Assembly (NCBI GenBank): GCA_021648365.1
Contig: JAKISY010000008.1
Location: 16,108 to 80,107, forward strand
DNA from: Verrucomicrobiales bacterium
GTDB taxonomy: Bacteria; Verrucomicrobiota; Verrucomicrobiia; Verrucomicrobiales; DEV007
Length of the DNA: 64,000 nucleotides
Direction: 5' to 3'
The position numbers were made by a program, and so were the translations under genes. The notes under the pieces were generated by a model. That model searched no databases, was not told where the DNA came from, and worked only from the letters and a program-made list of their open reading frames with translations. This document shows, one piece after another, positions 27,544 to 34,588 of this stretch. Position 1 is the first letter of the stretch. Each line of letters begins with the position of its first letter.

Positions 27544-28546
27544 GAGTGGGATCTAGATTGAGATGGTGGTGGCGTGAGCGATCACGGAATAGCATCCAAG
27601 CTTGGAAAAATAGGGAACTTAGGAGAGCAAAACCTAGCGGCCAGAAATACAATTCGTGCCGTGGGCGGTAGCTGACGCTTTCGACTTCGCGGGTATCGAG
27701 TGCGTCCAGTTTGCGGTAGATTTCTTCCAGTTCATCGCGATTGAGAGCGCGGAAAAATTCTCCTCCGGTAGTATTGGAAATTTCCTTGAGACTGTCGATG
27801 TCGAGCTTGTCTTCACCTGCGGATTTGGGGTCGCCTACCGCGATGGTGTGGATGACGATGCCTTTGTCTTTGGCGATACGAGCGGCGTCTGCGGGTGGCA
27901 CTTTACTACTGGTATCGTTGCCGTCGGTGAGCAGTATGAGCACGCGGTCTTTTTGCTCGCTGCGTTCGAAGACGTTGATCGATAGGCCGATGGCATCGCC
28001 TATGGCGGTTTTGGGGCCAGCCATGCCGACTTGGGCTTCGTTGAGTAGTTCACGACAGACACTGAGATCGGTGGTGAAAGGAACCTGGACAAAAGCGGCG
28101 TTGCCAAAAAGGATCAAGCCGACTCGGTCGCCCTCGCGGCGTTCGAGGAAGTCGTCGACCACTTGTTTGGTGGCGGTCAGGCGGTCGACGGTTTTCCCTG
28201 AGGGGTCGGTGAAGTCCTCGATCTGCATCGAAGCGGAGAGGTCGATGGCGAGCAACAAGTCGCGAGTGGGTTTGACTTGAGTGATGGGCGGCTCAAAATA
28301 CTGGGGACGTGACACGGCGGTGACGATGCCAATCCAGAAGATCCAAGCGGCGAGGGTTTGCGCGCGGGAGCGGTTGAGAATAGCAGAGCCACTGGCGGGG
28401 TTTTGCCCAGTTAAGCGGGCGAGGCGATCGAGGAACGGGACACGTACTGCCGGGCGAGTTTCGTGATGCGCGGGCAGCAGGTGTTTCAGCAGCAGGGGTA
28501 GAACCAGCAGTATAAAGACCCAGGGATGGAGGAAGGAATAGTTAAT
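27536..28546 (-). CDS. batA: BatA-like VWA protein, apparently non-ATG start
   Basis: A VWA protein with an intact MIDAS Asp-Leu-Ser-Ala-Ser, a Leu-Phe-Gly-Asn-Ala segment, a Leu-Leu-Thr-Asp-Gly-Asn-Asp-Thr site and a C-terminal membrane helix. The first GTG (28315) would remove the two N-terminal membrane segments that BatA proteins need. The frame stays open upstream and encodes them (Phe-Leu-His-Pro-Trp-Val-Phe-Ile-Leu-Leu, then a second helix ending at 28315). No in-frame ATG, GTG or TTG exists in that stretch; the best candidate is ATT at 28544-28546, 7 bp after the DUF4381 stop and in the same frame. About 336 aa if so. Confidence 0.75.
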   Translation of the reverse strand: MNYSFLHPWVFILLVLPLLLKHLLPAHHETRPAVRVPFLDRLARLTGQNPASGSAILNRSRAQTLAAWIFWIGIVTAVSRPQYFEPPITQVKPTRDLLLAIDLSASMQIEDFTDPSGKTVDRLTATKQVVDDFLERREGDRVGLILFGNAAFVQVPFTTDLSVCRELLNEAQVGMAGPKTAIGDAIGLSINVFERSEQKDRVLILLTDGNDTSSKVPPADAARIAKDKGIVIHTIAVGDPKSAGEDKLDIDSLKEISNTTGGEFFRALNRDELEEIYRKLDALDTREVESVSYRPRHELYFWPLGFALLSSLFFQAWMLFRDRSRHHHLNLDPTHD

Positions 28547-28552
28547 GGCGAA

Positions 28553-29005
28553 TTAGGAATTAGGAATTTTTAGGATCCAGTTGTGAATGGTTTTTTTGAG
28601 CTCGCTGAATTCGGTGTCAGCGGATTCGCTGGGTGAGTAAGATAGGGCGAGCAGTTGCTGTCCGACTTTTTTGGTGAAGGCGGTGGTATTGCCAGTTTGG
28701 TCGAGGAAGGTTAACCAGTCATCACCACTGAGGGAGGCGACTTGTTCTCTGGGCGCGATGCACAGGGCGACGCGTTTGACGAGGGCGGGTAGATTGGAGG
28801 GGCTGATGTTTTCCAGTTGATTGAGAGCCTCACGACGGAAACGATTTTTTTGCCATTGCTGGATGAATCGTATGCTCAATAGACTAACGCCGATGAGGAG
28901 TGCGAGCATGATGACATACCACCCTGGAGCCAGTGGCCACCATGAGACAGGGTCGGAAGTGACGATGTCGTGGAGCAGATCGAGGCTGGTAGGATTGGTG
29001 GTCAT
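28553..29005 (-). CDS. DUF4381-family membrane protein
   Basis: A 150-aa protein with one transmembrane helix (about 28-48, after Trp-Trp-Pro-Leu-Ala-Pro-Gly-Trp-Tyr) and a basic helical cytoplasmic domain containing Leu-Ser-Gly-Asp-Asp-Trp-Leu-Thr-Phe-Leu-Asp, the hallmark of DUF4381. The family is always found between DUF58 and BatA genes; its function is unknown. Start overlaps the DUF58 stop (4 bp). Its stop codon is followed in the same frame by the batA coding region. Confidence 0.88.
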   Translation of the reverse strand: MTTNPTSLDLLHDIVTSDPVSWWPLAPGWYVIMLALLIGVSLLSIRFIQQWQKNRFRREALNQLENISPSNLPALVKRVALCIAPREQVASLSGDDWLTFLDQTGNTTAFTKKVGQQLLALSYSPSESADTEFSELKKTIHNWILKIPNS

Positions 29006-29952
29006 TTTTTGGTAGCGGCTTTTCTGCCTTGTCCGATGGCAGCACCTAATTGATCGCGGATTTGTCGAGTGACATCGTGACTGGTTTCGATGGGTAAAAA
29101 AGGGATGGAGCGCCCTCTGGAAAGGGTCTTCATGAGTTCGAGTCGCTCTTCAAATTCACTGGCAAATTGTTGGCGCAATTTTTTTTCACTGGTATCAATC
29201 TCAAGTTGCAGATGACTCTCAGCCATGTGGAGCCGTCCAGCATCTGGCAGTTGGGCCTCCAGAGGATCGTAGATGAAAAGCGACATCACATCATTGTGGG
29301 CGTTGAGAAGAGTGATTAGACGTTTGGTATCCAGATCCATGCCACTGAAGTCGCTGATGATGCAGATGAGGTGATCATGTTTAGCTATTTTCCGGGCTTG
29401 AATCAGTGCTGCGTTTAACATGCCCGGCTTGGCAGTTGGGCTAGGTTCCTTACCTAGTTGCTGATTTTTTTCCACGATGGCACCGAGCAGTTGGCGCACT
29501 CTGCCACGGCTGCGGTGGGCTTTGATCGAGGTGATTTCTTGATCGTTGAAAATCAAAGCGCCGACGCGGTCACCGGCGGCGAGCACTTTCCATGCCCCAA
29601 GAGCGGCGGCTTCCGCGGCGGCGACTGACTTCATGGTGCGGCGACTGCCAAAAAACATCGAAGCTCGCTGATCGACTAAAAACAATATCGGGCGATCGCG
29701 TTCTTCGGTGTAAACGCGGACGTGTGGTTTTCTCATTCGCGCGGTGACTTTCCAGTCCATAGTGCGTACATCATCGCCGGGAAGATAACCACGAATCTCC
29801 TCGAAGTTCAGCCCACGACCGCGTAGGCGGGAGGAGTGACGGCCGGCGAGGATGCTGTGAATGGGTTGCCGTGGCAAAAAGCTGAAACCACGCGCCCGAT
29901 GCTCAAGGCGCACCAGTTGGTCGAGGTCAGCGTAGATTCGGGAGTCGTTCAT
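29002..29952 (-). CDS. DUF58 protein of the MoxR/Bat operon
   Basis: A 316-aa cytoplasmic protein. It has the DUF58 signature Gly-Arg-Gly-Leu-Asn-Phe-Glu-Glu-Ile-Arg-Gly-Tyr near 45 and Asp-Asp-Val-Arg-Thr-Met-Asp-Trp-Lys-Val-Thr-Ala-Arg near 59, followed by a VWA-like domain with Leu-Val-Asp-Gln-Arg-Ala-Ser-Met in the MIDAS position. DUF58 proteins accompany MoxR ATPases. In this operon it is separated from moxR by 357 bp that contain a foreign gene remnant. Confidence 0.92.
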   Translation of the reverse strand: MNDSRIYADLDQLVRLEHRARGFSFLPRQPIHSILAGRHSSRLRGRGLNFEEIRGYLPGDDVRTMDWKVTARMRKPHVRVYTEERDRPILFLVDQRASMFFGSRRTMKSVAAAEAAALGAWKVLAAGDRVGALIFNDQEITSIKAHRSRGRVRQLLGAIVEKNQQLGKEPSPTAKPGMLNAALIQARKIAKHDHLICIISDFSGMDLDTKRLITLLNAHNDVMSLFIYDPLEAQLPDAGRLHMAESHLQLEIDTSEKKLRQQFASEFEERLELMKTLSRGRSIPFLPIETSHDVTRQIRDQLGAAIGQGRKAATKK

Positions 29953-29998
29953 TGGGTATGCGGTGATGGTGAGGTGACTTCTCGGATATTATTTTCAC

Positions 29999-30028
29999 AC
30001 GAAGACACGAAGGCACGAAGTTTTAAGA
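29999..30028 (-). repeat. Flanking repeat copy 1 (CACGAAG-type)
   Basis: A tract rich in the 8-mer ACACGAAG and its variants ends in ACGAAGTTTTAAGAGG. A second copy lies at 30252-30280. This sequence type commonly flanks GxxExxY genes, whose remnant lies next to this copy. Confidence 0.6.
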
Positions 30029-30169
30029 GGGGAGGTTGATGGAGAGTGATGAGTTTTTGAAGCTTTGTGAACCGTTGACGATGCGCTTGCACCCTGATTT
30101 AAACGTGGCGGAAACGAAGTTGATAAGTAGGCCGAGCGGTAAGTCAAGAAGGCGCAGGTAAGTGAGGAC
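30023..30169 (-). pseudogene. GxxExxY-family protein, C-terminal remnant
   Basis: The minus strand is open for 48 codons ending in TAA at 30023-30025. The peptide carries Leu-Thr-Tyr-Leu-Arg-Leu-Leu followed by Pro-Leu-Gly-Leu-Leu-Ile-Asn-Phe and then Lys-Arg-Ile-Val-Asn-Gly, the end of GxxExxY proteins, a PD-(D/E)XK-related family of unknown function. No start codon or N-terminal part remains. It sits between moxR and the DUF58 gene, which are normally adjacent, so the gene was probably inserted into the operon and then mostly deleted. Confidence 0.7.
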
Positions 30170-30251
30170 TTATTTCCTGTGAATGGTGCGGTTAGGTGTG
30201 AGCCAGTTGTGAGTTTGTATATCTGGCGAGTTGTGATGGTCTTTATATTTC

Positions 30252-30280
30252 ACACAAAGACACGAAGTTTTAAGAGGCTT
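30252..30280 (-). repeat. Flanking repeat copy 2 (CACGAAG-type)
   Basis: A second copy of the ACACGAAGTTTTAAGAGG element, about 250 bp from the first, bracketing the GxxExxY remnant. Two copies on either side suggest the cassette arrived by, or decayed through, recombination between such repeats. Confidence 0.55.
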
Positions 30281-30309
30281 GATGGTGCATGGTGAGTTTC
30301 CCATGAATT

Positions 30310-31278
30310 TTAAGCGACGGCGACTTTGGCGACGATTTGTTTTAAGACTTCATCGGCGGTGATGCCATCGGCTTCGGCTTCGTAGCTTAGCATCAGGCGA
30401 TGGCGCAGGCAGTCGTGCGCGATGGCTTGAATGTCGTCAGGGGTGACAAAGTCTCGCCCGTGCAACCAGGCGTGAGCTCGTGCCGTTTTGTCCAAAGCGA
30501 TGCCGCCTCGTGGGCTGGCTCCGACGTCGATGAGTTTGCCAATATCCTCACCGTAACGCTCGGGGTGGCGCGTGGCGGTGATCAAATCGACGATGTATTG
30601 ATCCATGTTGTCAGCTACTTTTATTTGCTGGATCTCATTACGGGCATTGAAGATCACTTGTTGGGAAATGAGGGCTGCTTTTTCGCTTTTGTTTTTGTTG
30701 CCTTCCTCTCTCCTCACCAGGCGAATGATTTCTACTTCCGACTCTTCAGGCGCGTAGGTGATGTTGACGTGCATCAGAAAGCGATCCATCTGCGCTTCGG
30801 GAAGCGGGTAGGTGCCTTCTTGTTCGACCGGATTCTGGGTTGCGAGCACCATGAAAAGCGGAGGCAGTTGGTGGGTGTGCTGACCGACGGTGACGGTGCG
30901 TTCTTCCATCGCTTCGAGTAGGGCTGCCTGCACCTTTGCGGGTGCGCGATTGACTTCGTCAGCAAGCACAAGATTACCAAAGATCGGACCTGGCTGGAAT
31001 TGAAAGGTTCCCTTGCCGCCCTCTTCAAAATACATGTCCGAGCCGGTGATGTCGGCGGGCAATAGGTCGGGGGTGAACTGAATGCGACTGAAGTCGGATT
31101 CCAGGTTGTCAGCGAGGGTTTTGATCGCTCGGGTTTTGGCGAGACCGGGCAGACCTTCCATCAGCACATTGCCGTTGGCGAGTAGCGCGAGGATGAGGCG
31201 TTCAACGACCTTTTCCTGACCGATGATGGATTGGCTAACGCGAGCCTGAAGTTGTTGGATGGATTGCAGAGTGGACAT
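30310..31278 (-). CDS. MoxR-family AAA ATPase
   Basis: A 322-aa ATPase. Walker A is Gly-Leu-Pro-Gly-Leu-Ala-Lys-Thr (about 41-48), Walker B ends Leu-Ala-Asp-Glu-Val-Asn-Arg-Ala-Pro, sensor 1 is Ala-Thr-Gln-Asn-Pro, and Arg-Phe-Leu-Met follows. MoxR proteins act as chaperones that mature or insert metal and cofactors into partner complexes, usually with VWA proteins such as the BatA/BatB genes downstream. First gene of the operon on the minus strand. Confidence 0.95.
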   Translation of the reverse strand: MSTLQSIQQLQARVSQSIIGQEKVVERLILALLANGNVLMEGLPGLAKTRAIKTLADNLESDFSRIQFTPDLLPADITGSDMYFEEGGKGTFQFQPGPIFGNLVLADEVNRAPAKVQAALLEAMEERTVTVGQHTHQLPPLFMVLATQNPVEQEGTYPLPEAQMDRFLMHVNITYAPEESEVEIIRLVRREEGNKNKSEKAALISQQVIFNARNEIQQIKVADNMDQYIVDLITATRHPERYGEDIGKLIDVGASPRGGIALDKTARAHAWLHGRDFVTPDDIQAIAHDCLRHRLMLSYEAEADGITADEVLKQIVAKVAVA

Positions 31279-31393
31279 AACTAAAATTTTTTTATCACAA
31301 TTAACGAAGGGAGCACAGACAATATTTTTACAGCTTAAGCTTAGTTTTTATTTCACCATTGGAAATGGCATTTTTTATGGTAAAATACTAATT

Positions 31394-31666
31394 ATGACAG
31401 CAAGCGCTACTCTTGATAAATCTGGTCGACTTGTTTTGCCAAAGCTAGTTCGTGATCGCTTACATCTGCGTGCTGGAGCGAGGCTTCGTGTTGAGGTGGT
31501 GGGAGATAAACTCGAACTGACTGAGGAGCCATTTGCTTTCGAAATCGAACAGCGTGACGACGGCCTCCCTGTAGTTGTAGGTTGGGAGACTTTTGATGCA
31601 CTTGAAGCGGTGGCCGGAGCTCGGAATGAACGACTGAAGCAGCTCGACAGCCCTTTTGGTGAATGA
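31394..31666 (+). CDS. AbrB/SpoVT-type antitoxin (VapB)
   Basis: A 90-aa protein whose first 45 residues form a swapped-hairpin AbrB fold (Leu-Asp-Lys-Ser-Gly-Arg-Leu-Val-Leu-Pro-Lys, then Leu-Arg-Ala-Gly-Ala-Arg-Leu). The frame can be read further upstream, but the ATG at 31394 is the natural start of the fold. The C-terminal half is the usual toxin-neutralising tail. Its stop overlaps the start of a deleted PIN toxin gene as ATGA, so this antitoxin has outlived its toxin. Confidence 0.85.
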   Translation: MTASATLDKSGRLVLPKLVRDRLHLRAGARLRVEVVGDKLELTEEPFAFEIEQRDDGLPVVVGWETFDALEAVAGARNERLKQLDSPFGE

Positions 31667-31794
31667 GCGCTTGCATTGATAACTCTGTATTGGTGTCTGC
31701 TATGGTGAAAGGGGCTGAAATATTTTACACTCTCGATGCTTCGAATTTTCGAGCTTTCCATCGTTCGGGTGATCCTGAGATAATGGAACCTTGA
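31663..31794 (+). pseudogene. VapC PIN toxin with internal deletion
   Basis: A 43-codon frame starting at the ATG that overlaps the antitoxin stop. It begins Cys-Ile-Asp-Asn-Ser-Val-Leu-Val-Ser-Ala, the first PIN strand with its catalytic Asp. After about 17 residues it jumps to Ile-Phe-Tyr-Thr-Leu-Asp-Ala-Ser-Asn-Phe-Arg, the last PIN strand, and the usual C-terminal end. About 80-90 central residues with the remaining acidic residues are missing, and the join is in frame. It cannot be an active ribonuclease. Confidence 0.75.
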
Positions 31795-31819
31795 TAAAGA
31801 AAGGTGCTGGAGTGTCGCT

Positions 31820-32800
31820 TCACTTTTTCTCAGCGGGATAGATTTTAGCCCAGTCATCTTTCATGCTGATGATGTTCCAGTTGCGCTCTTTCGCCTCATC
31901 GAGTCCACGTGCCAATTTGCCGATGTGGGAGTCGCGGTCGTAGGCCCATTCGCGGTCGTCGTCGTTGTGGTGAATCAGTAGGCCGAAGCGGGCGCCTTTG
32001 CCAGCGGTGGTGTATTCGAGCATTTGGAAATCACCGTCAGAATTGCCGGCGGCAAAGATCGGGCGACGGCCGATGTGTTGATGGATGCCGACGGGCTTGC
32101 CCTCTTTGTCATCGATGAAATTCAACTCGGGCAGTTTCACCAGGGTGGGTTTGCCGTCACGGACTTCGTAAGTGGTTTTGATACTGCTGCCGACCACTTG
32201 CTCGGGTGGGATGCCGTAGGTTTCTTCGGCGAAGACGCGGACAAAGTCGATGCCTCCTCCGGTGACGATGAAGGTTTTGAAATCATTGGCGCGCAGGTAG
32301 GCGAGCAGTTCGAGCATCGGCTGGAATACCATTTCATTGTAAGGGCGACCCGTTTTTGGGTGACGAGCGGTGCTTAGCCACTTGCGCACGCTTTGATCGA
32401 ACTCTTCGCTGGTGACATTGGCATGGGTTGCCATCGCTAATTCTATCAGAGATTTTTTGCCACCAGAGAGGGCCTTTTTGGTGTCGCCCTTGAGGATGGA
32501 GGCAAAGGGCTCGGCGCTTTTCCACTCGGGGTGTTGGGGTGCCAGTGCTTTGATCTGGTCGATGATGAAAATGAGTTGGAAGTAGATCGGTTGCTCGCTC
32601 CACAGGCAGCCATCATTGTCGAAAGTGGCGATGCGTTTGGTTGGCACGACGTAGTCGGGTGATCCGGCGGTGGTGGTGCGTTCAACAAAAGAGACGATGG
32701 CTTGTTTGTTTACTCCTTCGTTCCAGGAGGGCAAGGGGTCGGCGAGGGAGGAGGACGCGAGAGCCAAAAAAGTGAAGGTAAGAGTAAAGATGTTTTTCAT
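31820..32800 (-). CDS. Secreted HAD-family phosphatase
   Basis: A 326-aa protein with a signal peptide (cleavage near 20) and a haloacid-dehalogenase fold of the phosphoserine-phosphatase type. Motif I is Thr-Phe-Asp-Asn-Asp-Gly-Cys-Leu (about 58-65, nucleophile and acid/base Asp), motif II is Ile-Val-Thr-Gly-Gly-Gly near 178, and a late Gly-Asn-Ser-Asp-Gly-Asp is motif IV. It would act on phosphate esters in the periplasm; the substrate is unknown. It lies downstream of the sulfatase but is separated from it by a strong terminator. Confidence 0.85.
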   Translation of the reverse strand: MKNIFTLTFTFLALASSSLADPLPSWNEGVNKQAIVSFVERTTTAGSPDYVVPTKRIATFDNDGCLWSEQPIYFQLIFIIDQIKALAPQHPEWKSAEPFASILKGDTKKALSGGKKSLIELAMATHANVTSEEFDQSVRKWLSTARHPKTGRPYNEMVFQPMLELLAYLRANDFKTFIVTGGGIDFVRVFAEETYGIPPEQVVGSSIKTTYEVRDGKPTLVKLPELNFIDDKEGKPVGIHQHIGRRPIFAAGNSDGDFQMLEYTTAGKGARFGLLIHHNDDDREWAYDRDSHIGKLARGLDEAKERNWNIISMKDDWAKIYPAEKK

Positions 32801-32820
32801 GATGGGTAGGGTAAAAAAAA

Positions 32821-32846
32821 CCGGAACTACGCGCTAGCAGTTCCGG
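32821..32846 (-). terminator. Rho-independent terminator after the sulfatase gene
   Basis: An 8-bp perfect stem (32821-32828/32839-32846) with a 10-nt loop, followed on the minus strand by eight to nine U (A-run at about 32812-32820). It is placed 25 bp after the sulfatase stop. Confidence 0.88.
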
Positions 32847-32870
32847 CTTTAAATCGTCAGCAGATGAGTT

Positions 32871-34445
32871 TTATTTGGCGGGTGGGGCAAGTTTCTCCAT
32901 CACCTGATCTAAGTTGAAGGTGGCTGCTTTTTGACGTGGTGGGTATTCCTTGAAGGTCGCGAGGAATTTTCCGACGTAAGCTTGTGCTGGCACTAACAAA
33001 TAGACTCGATCAAGCATCCAGTCGTAGTAGGTATTTGAAGTGATTGAAGCACGCTCATAAGGGTCGCGTCGCAGGTTGAAAATCAAGGGCACACGAAGAA
33101 CTACGAACGGTTCCATCCAGACACGAAAGGTGCCGACGGTTTGTTGTTCCATGAAGACCGCTTTCCAGTCATCATAACGTAGAGCCATGATGTCTCCATC
33201 GTCTGAGAAATAGAAGATTTCATGGCGCGGGCTTTGAACGTTGTCGGGATCTTTGAGATGGTCAATCAAGTTATACCCATCAAGATGGATCTTGTAATCA
33301 CGTCCAAGAGCTTTGGAGTGATATCCGTCGAGTAGATCTTCTTTGATATCCGTTTTTCCTGCTGCAGCGAGGAAGGTTGGCAGCCAATCCATGTGATGAA
33401 CGATGCCATTACTGACTGATCCAGGTTTGACGGTTCCAGGCCAGCGGAGCATGGCTGGCACACGCCAGCCACCTTCCCAGTTGGTGTTTTTTTCACCACG
33501 GAATGGAGTCGAACCAGCATCCGGCCAAGTATTGTAATGTGGTCCGTTGTCAGTTGAGTATTGCACGATGGTATTGTCGGCGATACCGAGTTCATCGAGC
33601 GCCTTGAGGAACTCGCCGATGTGCATGTCGTGTTCCACCATGCCAGCCTGATATTCGTCGGCATTGGGATATTGTTTGGCGATCAAGTCGCGTTTTTTAG
33701 AGCTGACGTGAGTTCTGAAGTGCATGCGGGTTCCACTCCACCAGACAAACCAAGGTTTGTCAGCTTTGGTTTGGCGTTGGATGAAATCGATGGCAGCTGC
33801 CACGGTTTCATCATCGATGGTTTCCATGCGCTTTTTGGTCAGCGGGCCGGTATCTTCGATTTTGCCATCAGCGGAAGATTTGATTACCCCGCGTGGACCA
33901 TATTTTTTGGCAAATTCGGGATCTTTTGGATAATCTTCATTTTCCGGCTCTTCTTCGGCGTTGAGGTGATAGAGGTTGCCAAGAAATTCGTCGAAGCCGT
34001 GGTTGGTGGGAAGCATTTCATCGCGATCCCCAAGATGGTTTTTGCCGAATTGGCCAGTGGCGTATCCTTGGTCTTTCAATAGTCCGGCGATGGTAGGGTC
34101 TTCGACTTGCATGCCTTCCTTGGCACCTGGCATGCCAACTTTACTCAGTCCAGTGCGGAACACACTCTGCCCCATGATGAAGGACGAACGTCCAGCAGTG
34201 CAGCTTTGCTCGCCGTAGTAATCGGTGAAAATGATGCCCTCTTTGGCGATGCGGTCGATGTTGGGGGTGCGGTAGCCCATCACGCCTTTGGTGAAAGCTG
34301 AGATATTGGATTGACCGACATCGTCGCCCCATATCACGAGGATATTGGGTTTTTTATCTGCCGCTTGAGCGGCTGAGGTGATGAGAGATGCTGTTAGCAC
34401 GATGGTCGCGCAGAAAGCATTTCTGATGTGTGTTTTTAGTTTCAT
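32871..34445 (-). CDS. Secreted sulfatase (formylglycine type)
   Basis: A 524-aa protein with a signal peptide (about 1-29). The sulfatase fold opens with Pro-Asn-Ile-Leu-Val-Ile-Trp-Gly-Asp-Asp (metal Asp41 and Asp42). The activating motif is Cys82-Thr-Ala-Gly-Arg86, matching C-x-[PA]-x-R, so Cys82 would be converted to formylglycine by an FGE, which is not seen in this window. Metal-site Asp-Asn-Gly-Pro-His appears near 308. The Gly-rich Pro-Phe-Arg-Gly-Glu-Lys follows. It removes sulfate groups; a sulfated polysaccharide is plausible for a marine organism but not shown. Confidence 0.93.
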   Translation of the reverse strand: MKLKTHIRNAFCATIVLTASLITSAAQAADKKPNILVIWGDDVGQSNISAFTKGVMGYRTPNIDRIAKEGIIFTDYYGEQSCTAGRSSFIMGQSVFRTGLSKVGMPGAKEGMQVEDPTIAGLLKDQGYATGQFGKNHLGDRDEMLPTNHGFDEFLGNLYHLNAEEEPENEDYPKDPEFAKKYGPRGVIKSSADGKIEDTGPLTKKRMETIDDETVAAAIDFIQRQTKADKPWFVWWSGTRMHFRTHVSSKKRDLIAKQYPNADEYQAGMVEHDMHIGEFLKALDELGIADNTIVQYSTDNGPHYNTWPDAGSTPFRGEKNTNWEGGWRVPAMLRWPGTVKPGSVSNGIVHHMDWLPTFLAAAGKTDIKEDLLDGYHSKALGRDYKIHLDGYNLIDHLKDPDNVQSPRHEIFYFSDDGDIMALRYDDWKAVFMEQQTVGTFRVWMEPFVVLRVPLIFNLRRDPYERASITSNTYYDWMLDRVYLLVPAQAYVGKFLATFKEYPPRQKAATFNLDQVMEKLAPPAK

Positions 34446-34588
34446 ATTATTTTAGTGAGGAGAATGACGAGTATGTCGGATGCAGTGGTTTTGAAGAGCG
34501 CAAAGATCCTAAATCGTTGTGCAGTGTGTGGCCATATTGGCTATATTGTCAACGTATTGTTTGGATTAACTTCCTATAGGATGTGAGC

